From Acidimicrobiia bacterium (GTDB lineage: Bacteria; Acidobacteriota; Terriglobia; Bryobacterales; Bryobacteraceae), in the NCBI GenBank assembly GCA_016871315.1, contig VFZE01000027.1, forward strand, positions 1-64,000: 64,000 bases of DNA. The letters are read 5' to 3'. The first letter of the stretch is position 1. Every line of letters starts with the position of its first letter. Shown here one piece after another: positions 1 through 9,390 of the stretch. The notes under the pieces were generated by a model. That model searched no databases and was not told the DNA's origin. It saw nothing but the letters and a program-made list of their open reading frames with translations. Made by a program: the position numbers and the translations under genes.

Positions 1-883
<883 letters not shown>

Positions 884-918
884 AAAGGTATCTTCGCTAT
901 CATATTTCATTCCCCCTC

Positions 919-2145
919 ATGAACACCCTTTCTCACCTGGAATGCTCGCGCTGCCTGAAGCGCTTCGATAAGGGACTGCCGCACAACCTCTGCGAGTGCG
1001 GCGGACCGTTGCTGGTGCGCTATGACTTGGGCAAGGCGCGCGACAACTGGAACCGCGACTGGCTACAAAGGGCGCCTTCGACGATGTGGCGCTATGCTCC
1101 GGTGCTGCCGGTGAGCCGGCCGGAGAACATCGTGTCGCTGGGCGAAGGATTCACGCCCCTCCTCCGCTCGCGCCGGACGGCGGCGCGGATCGGCGCCCGC
1201 GACCTTTGGATCAAGGATGAAGGAATGAATCCGACGGGCTCGTTCAAAGCCCGCGGCCTGTCGTGCGCGGTTTCGATGGCGGTGGAGCTGGGGATTAAGA
1301 AGCTGGCGATACCCTCGGCCGGCAACGCGGCCTCGGCGATGGCGGCGTACGCGGCTTCGGCCGGCCTGGAGGCGCACATCTTCATGCCGCGCGATGTTCC
1401 GCAATCCAACTACATCGAGTGCAAGGCGTACGGCGCGCACGTAACTTTAGTGGACGGGCTGATCAGCGACTGCGCCAAGATCGTCGCCGAGCGCAAGGAT
1501 GGCGAAGGCTGGTTCGACGTCAGCACGCTGAAGGAACCGTACCGGATTGAGGGCAAGAAGACGATGGGCTACGAGCTGGCCGAGCAGTTCCAATGGGCTC
1601 TGCCGGACGTGATCTTCTATCCCACCGGGGGCGGCGTCGGGCTGATCGGCATGTGGAAAGCGTTTCAGGAGATGGAGACGCTGGGGTGGATCTCGTCAAA
1701 GCGTCCAAGAATGATCGCCGTGCAGGCGGAAGGTTGCCAGCCGGTGGTGCGTGCGTTTAACGAGAAGACCGAGCGCAGCGAATTCTGGCAGGAGGCGCAG
1801 ACGCTGGCCAGCGGTCTGCGCGTGCCCAAGCCGCTGGGCGATTTTCTGATTCTGGAAGCAGTGCGGTTCAGTGAAGGCTGCGCCATTGCGGTATCGGACG
1901 AAGAACTGCTGAACGCGGGCGTCCAACTGGCAACCGACGACGGCCTGTTTGTGGCGCCGGAGGGCGCGGCATGCGTGGCGGCGCTGGAGAAGCTGCTGGC
2001 CTCCGGATTTCTCAAGCCGGAGGAGAAGATTGTCATTTACAACACGGGCTGCGGACTGAAGTATCTGGAAGCCTACTCGACGCGGTTTCCCCGGCAAAGC
2101 GGCGGAGAAGAGGGTAAGCTGGGCGGGCTGATTACGCCGCGCTAG
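919..2145 (+). CDS. Threonine synthase-like PLP enzyme (paralogue 1)
   Basis: 408 residues. An N-terminal zinc-ribbon-like segment (C9, C12, C25, C27) is followed by the beta-family PLP fold. The Schiff-base lysine lies in NPTGSFKARG (K110), and a glycine-rich phosphate loop (TGGGVGL) follows. Threonine synthase converts O-phosphohomoserine to threonine. A second, similar enzyme lies at 4856-6172, so one of the two may have a different substrate (for example cysteate- or diaminopropionate-type chemistry); the sequence alone does not decide. The ATG at 919 follows a TATCAT hexamer by 15 bases. The 3' end overlaps the convergent histidine kinase gene by 14 bases. Confidence 0.85.
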   Translation: MNTLSHLECSRCLKRFDKGLPHNLCECGGPLLVRYDLGKARDNWNRDWLQRAPSTMWRYAPVLPVSRPENIVSLGEGFTPLLRSRRTAARIGARDLWIKDEGMNPTGSFKARGLSCAVSMAVELGIKKLAIPSAGNAASAMAAYAASAGLEAHIFMPRDVPQSNYIECKAYGAHVTLVDGLISDCAKIVAERKDGEGWFDVSTLKEPYRIEGKKTMGYELAEQFQWALPDVIFYPTGGGVGLIGMWKAFQEMETLGWISSKRPRMIAVQAEGCQPVVRAFNEKTERSEFWQEAQTLASGLRVPKPLGDFLILEAVRFSEGCAIAVSDEELLNAGVQLATDDGLFVAPEGAACVAALEKLLASGFLKPEEKIVIYNTGCGLKYLEAYSTRFPRQSGGEEGKLGGLITPR

Positions 2146-4825
2146 CTTCCTTGGCCTGGGCCAGGTCGGCGTGGCACAGCGGGAGAGTAAACCAGAAGAG
2201 GCTGCCGGAGGGGCGGTCCGCCTGGACGCCGATCTCGCCGCCCATGAGCTCCACCAGCTGTTTGCAGATGGCCAAGCCCAGACCGGTGCCTCCGTACTTG
2301 CGCGTGGTGGACTGATCGGCCTGGGTGAAGCTTTGAAAAAGACGCGGTAGATGCTGGGGCGGGATGCCGATGCCGGTATCTTCCACCTCAAACAGCAGCT
2401 TGTTGTCCAGGCGGCGAAGGCGGATGAGGATGGTTCCACGTTCGGTGAATTTCACGGCGTTTCCGACCAGGTTCATCAGCACCTGGCGAAGCCGGAGCGG
2501 ATCCCCGACGACGGTATTCGGCAGACCTTCCTGCATGCTGACTTGCAGGCGCAGCTGTTTTTCCATGGCCGAGACCGACATCAGGCTTTCCACGCCGGCC
2601 AGCACTTCGGCGGGCTGGAACGGGAGTCTATCGACTTGCATTTTGCCGGCTTCAATCTTGGACAGGTCAAGAATGTCGTTGAGAACCTTCATGAGGCCGC
2701 GGCCGGATTCGAGAACGGTCGCGGCATATTCGCGCTGCTCCTCATCGAGCCTTGTGGTGAGCAACAACTCCGTTATGCCGAGGACGCCATTCATTGGAGT
2801 GCGGATTTCATGGCTCATGGTCGCTAAGAAGCGGTTCTTCATGAGAGTGGCCTGCCGTGCGTCATTCAACGCGGACTCCAGATGGAGGTTCTGGTTGCGC
2901 AGCTGCTCGGCGGCGGACACCAGCTCCGACTGATAGGCCATCAAGTGGCTGATGTCCTTGCCCATGATGACAATTACGTGGTCTTCCAGCGAGCAGGTGG
3001 CGGCCCAGAGAATCCATCTGGCCTCTCCATGTTTGTCGATCAGGCGGCTCTGCCAGATCAGCTTATCGACAGAGCCTTCTTTCAGCCGGGATAGATTCAG
3101 TTCCGTCTCCGGAAGATCCTCCACATGAAGGTACCTTCCGATCGGGGCACGTTCCTGCTCGGGCTGGTGTCCCACCACATTGGCCCATGCGGGGTTGGAA
3201 TGCAGAATGGAGCCGTCGAAAGCCGCCACCGCGAGCATATCCAGGGACAAGGCGAAGATGCGGTCACGCTCGCGCTCGGCGTGTTCTCTCTCGGCGCCTT
3301 CATGCGCCAGATCCTCCAGCGCCTGCTGCTTCTGACGGGCTCTTTCCCTGGCGGAGAGTAGGGCGTGCACGGTGAGGCTTCCCAGCACTCCGGCCAGAAG
3401 GCCGAACAAAAGGCCGAACTCGGGGAGCCACGTTCGAAGGCTTGAAACGAGGCGCTGGGTGGGGTACATCTCCACCACCCACTGAATGCCAAAAACATCG
3501 ATGGTGGCTTGCTGCATCCATGCGTCGTCGCCGCCAAGCCTCCAGCGAACTTGATCCGGGTGGCTCGGTGTGCGCGGATCTCTGAGGCGCAGCGTCCAGT
3601 CCCTCTCGTAAGGACCGAAGTCGAAGAAGTCCACAAGCCGCTCCATCGAAATCACGGCCATGGCAACGCCAGGCGGATGTGGTGACTGGTAAACGGGAGT
3701 CATGCGAAGGAAACAGTGCCCTTCGCCCGGAAGTGGAAGGGAGATGGCCAGAGCGGTTGAGCCGGCGGAGGAGAGGAGAGCTTCGCGCTTCGGTAGCGGA
3801 CATTTGGACGAATCCCAGCCGCTGACATGTTGTTCCCACTCGATCACGCCCGCGCGATTCATCCAGGCCATGCGGACATAGCCGCTATGGCGATCCATAA
3901 ACCGCGCCGCAAACTCCCGCCCGTTAGCGCCGTCACGGGAGGAGAGGAGAAAGTATTCGAGCTCGGCGGCCTGATGGTGGGCGCGGTTGCTAATCTGTCC
4001 CGCGGACTGGTGCAGCCGGAGCTGCAAGGAGCTCCGCACCGTGGCCGTACGGTGAAAATCCAGCACCTGCCACCACATGACGGCGAAGACCGCGGCAGTG
4101 ACCATCACCAGAGCGGGCGCCCAACGGGGAGCGCGGCCAGTTTGCTGCCGCGTCGCGATCCAGGATATCCGTACCAGCAATGCGCCGAACAGCGTGCACA
4201 GCAGCGCTCCAAAAGGAGCGAGCCCTACCTGGTGCACCGTTGCCGGAACCTGAGGTTTGACGGCGATCAGTGAAAAGGCCGCTGTAAGCAGGCTCGAAAC
4301 ACCGATGGAGGAAAGAGCCGTTCCGGCAGCGGCTACGACCGCCCGTCCGAGGGAACTCACCTTGTCGGAGCAAAGGAACCAGAGGGCAATGCCGATGAAC
4401 AGGAAACTGAAGGCACCCTGCAGCCCGAATCGATTCGTCGGGGGCCTGCCGGAATGTGCCAACAGACGCAGTGGAGTATCGGACCAGTTGGTATTGCCGT
4501 AGAAGTACCAAACCGCGCAATACAGGCCTAGCAGGCAGGTCAGCACCGCCATCGCCCGCGCCAGACTGCGTCTGCTCCAGGCCAACGCAAGAAGGCACAA
4601 GGAGGTGGTGAGCATTCCGGCGGCAATATACAGCCTGGCTCTGCCGAGAAACGGGACATACTGGTAGACTGCCAGGCCTGGCGCCAGAATGCCGGCAAAA
4701 ATAAGAAGACCGCAGGAGAGCCCCGTGACGCCCCCAGCGAGCAACAGCCCAAACGGAACCTGAGTGCCTCCGATTTTTGGCTGCGGCCACATATTAACAG
4801 TTGGGATCGGTCGCATAGACAGCAA
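2132..4825 (-). CDS. Membrane hybrid-type sensor histidine kinase with CHASE-like and PAS domains, no receiver
   Basis: 897 residues from a TTG at 4825; an ATG at 4816 (residue 4) is an equally plausible start. The first roughly 250 residues hold several membrane helices. An extracytoplasmic CHASE-like sensor segment follows (about 260-460), then another membrane helix, a short coiled coil, and a PAS domain (about 520-640). The HisKA domain has the phospho-acceptor in ATMSHEIRTP (about H672). The HATPase has an N box (NLVGNAVKFTE) and G boxes (DTGIGIPP, GGTGLGL). The HATPase ends almost at the C-terminus, so no receiver domain is attached, and no response regulator gene is adjacent. The partner and the signal are unknown. 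Confidence 0.9.
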   Translation of the reverse strand: MLSMRPIPTVNMWPQPKIGGTQVPFGLLLAGGVTGLSCGLLIFAGILAPGLAVYQYVPFLGRARLYIAAGMLTTSLCLLALAWSRRSLARAMAVLTCLLGLYCAVWYFYGNTNWSDTPLRLLAHSGRPPTNRFGLQGAFSFLFIGIALWFLCSDKVSSLGRAVVAAAGTALSSIGVSSLLTAAFSLIAVKPQVPATVHQVGLAPFGALLCTLFGALLVRISWIATRQQTGRAPRWAPALVMVTAAVFAVMWWQVLDFHRTATVRSSLQLRLHQSAGQISNRAHHQAAELEYFLLSSRDGANGREFAARFMDRHSGYVRMAWMNRAGVIEWEQHVSGWDSSKCPLPKREALLSSAGSTALAISLPLPGEGHCFLRMTPVYQSPHPPGVAMAVISMERLVDFFDFGPYERDWTLRLRDPRTPSHPDQVRWRLGGDDAWMQQATIDVFGIQWVVEMYPTQRLVSSLRTWLPEFGLLFGLLAGVLGSLTVHALLSARERARQKQQALEDLAHEGAEREHAERERDRIFALSLDMLAVAAFDGSILHSNPAWANVVGHQPEQERAPIGRYLHVEDLPETELNLSRLKEGSVDKLIWQSRLIDKHGEARWILWAATCSLEDHVIVIMGKDISHLMAYQSELVSAAEQLRNQNLHLESALNDARQATLMKNRFLATMSHEIRTPMNGVLGITELLLTTRLDEEQREYAATVLESGRGLMKVLNDILDLSKIEAGKMQVDRLPFQPAEVLAGVESLMSVSAMEKQLRLQVSMQEGLPNTVVGDPLRLRQVLMNLVGNAVKFTERGTILIRLRRLDNKLLFEVEDTGIGIPPQHLPRLFQSFTQADQSTTRKYGGTGLGLAICKQLVELMGGEIGVQADRPSGSLFWFTLPLCHADLAQAKEASAA

Positions 4826-4855
4826 CCTGAAGGACTCCAGCAGCGGGAGTTGAGG

Positions 4856-6172
4856 TTATTCTACCAAAAGGCGCTCTTCCAGCAACGCGGCAATGCGATC
4901 CGCGTCGTTGGCCACGACAATGGGCTGGTTGCCGAACCGGGAATGCAGTTGGTTACCACCCGGGGCCTCCAACTGGCCGGTATGGTAGCGGTAGATGTAA
5001 TCGGGGTCCTTCAGCAGATTGCCGGTGAGCACGGCGACGACGTCGGCTTCCGGATCCATTCTTCCGGCGGCAATGAGATTGCGGATGCCGGCGAGGGTGG
5101 CCGCCGAGGCCGGCTCGCAGCCGATGCCGCTTCTGCCGATCTGGGCCTTGGCGTCGGCGATCTCCTGCTCGGTCACCTTCCCGACGAGTCCGCCGGAGCT
5201 TTCCACTTCATGCTTTGCCTTGGGCCAGGAGACGGGGTCGCCGATCTTAATGGCGGTGGCGAGGGTTTCCGGATGTTCTACCGCCTGCAACTCGTCGGCG
5301 CCCTGCATCAATTCGTAGAAAGGCGCGGCTCCTTCGGCCTGGATCACGGCCAGGCGGGGACTCTTATCGATGAAGCCGAGGCTCCGGAGTTCACGCAGAG
5401 CTTTGCCAAAGGCGGAGACGTTGCCGAGGTTGCCACCGGGGACGACGATCCAGTCCGGCACGCGCCAGTCGCGCTGATCCATCATCTCGACGATGATCGT
5501 CTTCTGGCCCTCAATGCGGAACGGATTGATCGAGTTCAGCAGATAGATGCCGAGCTTTTCGGCCAGCACGCGGACGAGCTTCAAGATCTGGTCGAAGTTG
5601 GCCTCCACCTGGAGAGTTTTCGCGCCGTATTCCAGCGCCTGGGCGAGTTTGCCATAGCTGATGTTCCCGTGCGGGATGAAGATCACCGGCTGCAAACCGC
5701 CAGCCGCGGCATAGGCGGCCATGGACGCGGAAGTGTTGCCCGTGGAAACGCAAGCCACGCGCTTGAGCCCGAGGCGGCGAGCTTGGGAAGCGCCGCAGGT
5801 CATGCCGTTGTCCTTGAAAGAGCCGGTTGGATTGAAGCCTTGATGTTTGAAGGTCAGCCTCTTCAGCCCGGCCCAGGGAGCGGCCGCGCCGGCATCCAGC
5901 AGCGGCGTGTTGCCTTCGCGCAAAGTGGCCACCGAACCCATGTCGCCGAGAAAAGGAATGATTTCGCGGTAGCGCCAGACGCCGCTTTGGTCCAGCGGCG
6001 CGTTGCTCATGCGGCGCCTGCGCCACTCCTGTTTGAGATTCTCCGGATCGATGGCCGAAAAATCGTAAGCGGCCTCCAGCAGGCCGCCGCATTGGGAGCA
6101 GTTGTAAATAACATCGGTGACGGGATACCGCGCCCGGCACTGGCTTTGAAAACAGATCAGTTCCGCGGACAT
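4856..6172 (-). CDS. thrC: Threonine synthase (paralogue 2)
   Basis: 438 residues from ATG at 6172. A longer open frame runs upstream, but it would overlap the divergent gene, and the homology begins at MSAELICF. The N-terminus carries a zinc-ribbon-like set (C7, C12, C25, C28). The PLP lysine lies in NPTGSFKDNG (K120), and a GGNLGN phosphate-binding loop follows. The enzyme makes threonine from O-phosphohomoserine in the cytoplasm. Compared with the paralogue at 919, the SFKDNGM motif is the one usual for bacterial ThrC. A TATAAT box ends 9 bases before the ATG and overlaps a TATACT box on the other strand. Confidence 0.9.
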   Translation of the reverse strand: MSAELICFQSQCRARYPVTDVIYNCSQCGGLLEAAYDFSAIDPENLKQEWRRRRMSNAPLDQSGVWRYREIIPFLGDMGSVATLREGNTPLLDAGAAAPWAGLKRLTFKHQGFNPTGSFKDNGMTCGASQARRLGLKRVACVSTGNTSASMAAYAAAGGLQPVIFIPHGNISYGKLAQALEYGAKTLQVEANFDQILKLVRVLAEKLGIYLLNSINPFRIEGQKTIIVEMMDQRDWRVPDWIVVPGGNLGNVSAFGKALRELRSLGFIDKSPRLAVIQAEGAAPFYELMQGADELQAVEHPETLATAIKIGDPVSWPKAKHEVESSGGLVGKVTEQEIADAKAQIGRSGIGCEPASAATLAGIRNLIAAGRMDPEADVVAVLTGNLLKDPDYIYRYHTGQLEAPGGNQLHSRFGNQPIVVANDADRIAALLEERLLVE

Positions 6173-6181
6173 GAACCTCTG

Positions 6182-6189
6182 ATTATACT
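6182..6189. promoter_or_regulatory. Overlapping divergent -10 boxes between thrC and the alcohol dehydrogenase
   Basis: Within the 31-base gap, TATAAT reads on the minus strand (6187-6182) towards thrC, and TATACT reads on the plus strand (6184-6189) towards the dehydrogenase. The two share four bases, so transcription in the two directions should be mutually exclusive. No convincing -35 was identified for either. Confidence 0.5.
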
Positions 6190-6203
6190 GGGGGCTGCTT
6201 ACC

Positions 6204-7163
6204 ATGCTTGCGGTGCATCTGGAGAACGGACTGGTGGAAGTGCGCAAGCGCGCCAGGCCGCGCGCGCGCGAGGGCTGCTCGCTGGTACGTGTGCTGGCGG
6301 CCGGAATCTGCAACACCGATATTGAATTGGTTCGCGGTTACTACGGTTTCCGCGGCTGTCCCGGCCACGAGTTTGTCGGGGAGGTGGTGGAATCTTCATC
6401 GGCGTCGCTGCGCGGCAAGCGAGTCGTGGGCGAGATCAACCTCAACTGCGGAAGCTGTGACTGGTGCCGGCGGGGCTTGGGGAGGCACTGTCCGCGCCGG
6501 ACCGTGCTCGGCATCGTGAAACATCCGGGCGCCTTTGCCGAGTTCCTGACGCTGCCCGACGCTAACCTGCATCCGGTGCCCAACCAGGTCTCCACCGAAC
6601 ATGCCGTGTTCACAGAGCCGATCGCGGCCGCCTGCGAGATTCTGGACCAGGCGCCAGCCATCGCGCGCGGCCGCGTGGCGGTTCTCGGCGATGGAAAACT
6701 GGGGTTGCTGATCGCGCAAGTGCTGCATGCCCGCGGTTCGGAGGTTTGCCTGTACGGCCGGCACGCAAACAAGCTGGCCATCGCCAAGCGCGCCGGTATC
6801 GATACGCAGATGGCCGCGGCGAAGTTGCCGGAAGCGGAGTTTCCCTACGTGGTCGATGCCACGGGCTCCGCCGAAGGACTCCGTGCCGCGGTGGAAATGG
6901 TGCGGCCGCGGGGAACAATTGTCATGAAATCGACGGTGCATGGGGAAGTAGGTTGGAACACGGCTCCGGTGATCGTGAACGAGATCACGCTGGTGGGCTC
7001 GCGCTGTGGACGGTTCGAACCGGCATTGAAGCTGCTGCGGTCAGGCAAGCTGCATTTGGATGCGATGCTGGCGGCGGAGTTTCCGCTTTCGGAGGCGGGC
7101 AAGGCGTTTCAGCGAGCCGAGGAGAGAGGAGCGCTCAAAGTCCTGCTGCGTCCCGGCGCTTGA
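6204..7163 (+). CDS. Zinc-dependent alcohol dehydrogenase (MDR family)
   Basis: 319 residues, slightly shorter than the usual roughly 340. The N-terminal GroES-like catalytic domain has the zinc-ligand region ICNTDIEL, the PGHEFVGEV motif, and a four-cysteine structural zinc loop (NCGSCDWCRRGLGRHC). A Rossmann domain follows with VAVLGDGKLGLL, in which the glycine pattern is conserved. The family oxidises alcohols or polyols with NAD(P). The substrate cannot be told from sequence. It is divergent from thrC, with only 31 bases between the start codons. The next gene downstream faces the other way, so it is probably a single-gene transcript. Confidence 0.88.
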   Translation: MLAVHLENGLVEVRKRARPRAREGCSLVRVLAAGICNTDIELVRGYYGFRGCPGHEFVGEVVESSSASLRGKRVVGEINLNCGSCDWCRRGLGRHCPRRTVLGIVKHPGAFAEFLTLPDANLHPVPNQVSTEHAVFTEPIAAACEILDQAPAIARGRVAVLGDGKLGLLIAQVLHARGSEVCLYGRHANKLAIAKRAGIDTQMAAAKLPEAEFPYVVDATGSAEGLRAAVEMVRPRGTIVMKSTVHGEVGWNTAPVIVNEITLVGSRCGRFEPALKLLRSGKLHLDAMLAAEFPLSEAGKAFQRAEERGALKVLLRPGA

Positions 7164-7446
7164 CGAAGAAGAAGTTTCTTGGAGAGGAAAGGACCCAGGG
7201 GAAATCGGGCTCAATCGAGAATCGTAGCGGGCCGGAGATGTCATGGAGCGAAGGTCGGGCGAGAGTTTCGTCAGGAAAGCCGACCCGGCTTCGCACGCAT
7301 CGCATCCGGGCTGAAGTGCTCCCGGGGTTGCGAGGAATCCGCGAACCGAGGCAGATCCCGCCAGAGAGACGGCTCCAGAGAAGCATCTTCGTCTTTGCCC
7401 GTGTGAATCCGTGTTTACCCGCGGCCATTAGTTAAAAAGTAACTCA
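7164..7446. other. Intergenic region without a recognisable gene
   Basis: 283 bases between the convergent dehydrogenase and aguA ends. Open frames here show no family resemblance. Near 7395-7430 the text GTGAATCCGTGTTTA resembles short dispersed sequences common in such genomes; a genome-wide search would be needed to confirm that. No clear terminator hairpin was seen. Confidence 0.4.
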
Positions 7447-8487
7447 TTACCGCGGCTGTTGCTGCGTCATGCAATGCAGCGTCCCCAGACCCAGCACCAG
7501 ATCGCGGCAGTAGATGCCCACCACTTCGCGATCCGGGAACAGCTTCGCTAGCGTGTTCAGCGCCACCCGGTCGGCCGGATCGTTAAACACGGGAACCAGC
7601 ACCAGGCCGTTGGCGATATAGAAATTCGCGTAACTGGCCGGCAGGCGTTGGCCGCTGAACCAGACCGGCCGCGGCATGGGCAGCTTCACGACTCTGAGCT
7701 TTTGGCCGTCCTGATCGGTCATTTTCCGCAACCGCGAAAGATTGTCGAGCAGAGGCCGGTAATTCTCGTCCGATGGATCCTCCTCGACAACAGTAACTAC
7801 GGTGCGGGGATCGGTGAAGCGGGCCAGGTCGTCGACGTGGCCGTGCGTATCATCGCCCGCGATGCCGCGTCCGAGCCAGAGAACTTTCTTCACTCCGAGA
7901 TACTCGGACAAGACGCGCTCCAGATGCCGGCGCGACAGGCCGGGATTGCGCGCCTGCACATCGCTTAGCAGGCACTCTTCGGTGGCGAGCATCGCGCCGG
8001 CTCCATTCACGTCAATGGCGCCGCCCTCCAGCACAACGTCGAGCTTGCATTGGGCAAGAAGCAGCCGGCGGGCGATGAAATCGGGCACCTGATTGTCGCG
8101 TTTCCAATTGGCGTACTTGGCCCAGCCGTTGAACTTCCAGTTGGTGATGAGGAGGTCGGCGGCGCGCTTGACGAATATCGGCGCGAAGTCGCGGGTCCAG
8201 CTGCGATTGGTGGGGCAAAGATAGAAATCAACCGCCGCCATGTTGACACCGGACTTCTCAAAGACGCGGCGGGCGGCTCGTTCGGCTTCGCGGCTCGGGA
8301 CTAGAAGACGGACGCGCTCGCGCTGGGACAGATGGCGCGCCACTTCTCCGTAGACCCACGGAATGGGCGTGAATTTGCCCGGCCAGTCGCTGCGTTCATG
8401 GGGCCAGGCGAGCCAAGTCGCTTCGTGCGTTTCCCATTCGGCCGGCATGCGAAGGCCGCGGCCTGGCGCTTTCACCGCCACCTTCAC
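7447..8487 (-). CDS. aguA: Agmatine deiminase
   Basis: 346 residues from GTG at 8487. The peptidyl-arginine-deiminase fold is shown by MPAEWETHEATWLAWPH at the N-terminus, WTRDFAP, LEGGAIDVNG, the catalytic histidine in DDTHGHVDD, and the catalytic cysteine in GTLHCMTQQQP (C339). It converts agmatine to N-carbamoylputrescine and ammonia. The GTG overlaps the aguB stop codon by four bases (GTGA), so the two are co-translated and supply consecutive steps to putrescine. No arginine decarboxylase is in the window. Confidence 0.93.
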   Translation of the reverse strand: MKVAVKAPGRGLRMPAEWETHEATWLAWPHERSDWPGKFTPIPWVYGEVARHLSQRERVRLLVPSREAERAARRVFEKSGVNMAAVDFYLCPTNRSWTRDFAPIFVKRAADLLITNWKFNGWAKYANWKRDNQVPDFIARRLLLAQCKLDVVLEGGAIDVNGAGAMLATEECLLSDVQARNPGLSRRHLERVLSEYLGVKKVLWLGRGIAGDDTHGHVDDLARFTDPRTVVTVVEEDPSDENYRPLLDNLSRLRKMTDQDGQKLRVVKLPMPRPVWFSGQRLPASYANFYIANGLVLVPVFNDPADRVALNTLAKLFPDREVVGIYCRDLVLGLGTLHCMTQQQPR

Positions 8488-9374
8488 TGGAGGAAACGCT
8501 CCAGAATAGGCGAGTAGGCGTCAATGCGGCGGTCACGGAGGAAGGGCCAGTTGCGGCGCACTTCTTCCAGCCTCTTCGGGTTCACCTCGGCCAGCAGCAC
8601 TTCTTCGCGCGACACGGAGGCTTCTGCGACGAGCTGCCCGAACGGATCGGAAACAAAAGAAGAGCCCCAGAACTCGAGGCCGCTGTCGGGAGTGCCCTCG
8701 AAACCAACACGATTGGGAGCGGCGACGTAGATGCCGTTGGCTATGGCGTGGCCGCGCTGAACCGTGCGCCAGGCATCGCGCTGCGCCGCGCCGAATTGCG
8801 CTTTTTCGTGCGGATGCCAGCCGATGGCGGTGGGGTAGAAGAGCACGCTGGCGCCGCCGAGGCTGGATAGCCGCGCCCCTTCCGGATACCACTGGTCCCA
8901 GCAGATGAGCACACCGATGCGGCCGTAGCGCGTATTGAAGTTGCGGAACCCAAGGTCGCCGGGAGTGAAATAGAACTTTTCGTAATAGAGGGGATCATCA
9001 GGGATGTGCATCTTGCGGTAGATGCCGAGCATTTCGCCGCCAGCGTCGATGATGGCGGCGGAGTTGTGATAAACGCCAGCGGCGCGCCGCTCAAACAGCG
9101 GCACGATCATGGCGACCTTTTCCGCAGCGGCGATCTTCGCCATCGCATGCGTGGTAGGACCGGGAATCTGCTCGGCAAGATCGAACAGTTCCGCCTTCTC
9201 TTCCCGGCAAAAATACTGCGACGTGAACAGCTCCTGAAGGCAGATGACCTGCGCGCCGGCGCGCGCCGCTTCCACCGCGCGTGCCTCTGCCTTGGCTAGA
9301 TTATCCTTCGGGTCCTTGGAGCAGGACATCTGCACCAGCCCTATCTGAAATGCAGAGTCAACAAAATCCGGCAT
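8484..9374 (-). CDS. aguB: N-carbamoylputrescine amidase
   Basis: 296 residues from ATG at 9374; an upstream extension in the same frame would run through the divergent peptidase start and is rejected. It is a nitrilase-superfamily enzyme with the Glu-Lys-Cys triad in LQELFTSQYF (E48), YRKMHIPDDP (K121) and VLICWDQWYPE (C158). The HIPDDPLYYEKFYFTPGD stretch is typical of AguB. It hydrolyses N-carbamoylputrescine to putrescine, CO2 and ammonia. It is the first gene of the aguBA operon. Its start lies 16 bases from the divergent M14 peptidase start, so the promoters overlap. Confidence 0.93.
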   Translation of the reverse strand: MPDFVDSAFQIGLVQMSCSKDPKDNLAKAEARAVEAARAGAQVICLQELFTSQYFCREEKAELFDLAEQIPGPTTHAMAKIAAAEKVAMIVPLFERRAAGVYHNSAAIIDAGGEMLGIYRKMHIPDDPLYYEKFYFTPGDLGFRNFNTRYGRIGVLICWDQWYPEGARLSSLGGASVLFYPTAIGWHPHEKAQFGAAQRDAWRTVQRGHAIANGIYVAAPNRVGFEGTPDSGLEFWGSSFVSDPFGQLVAEASVSREEVLLAEVNPKRLEEVRRNWPFLRDRRIDAYSPILERFLQ

Positions 9375-9390
9375 AGTATCATTGTCCAAT

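Noticed and set aside
4850-6325. 491-residue open frame on the plus strand
   Set aside because: Antisense shadow of thrC. GC-rich codon use leaves long empty frames, and the translation shows no family signature.
7395-7435. Dispersed repeat with GTGAATCCGTGTTTA text
   Set aside because: Only one copy lies in the window, so repeat status cannot be shown here.
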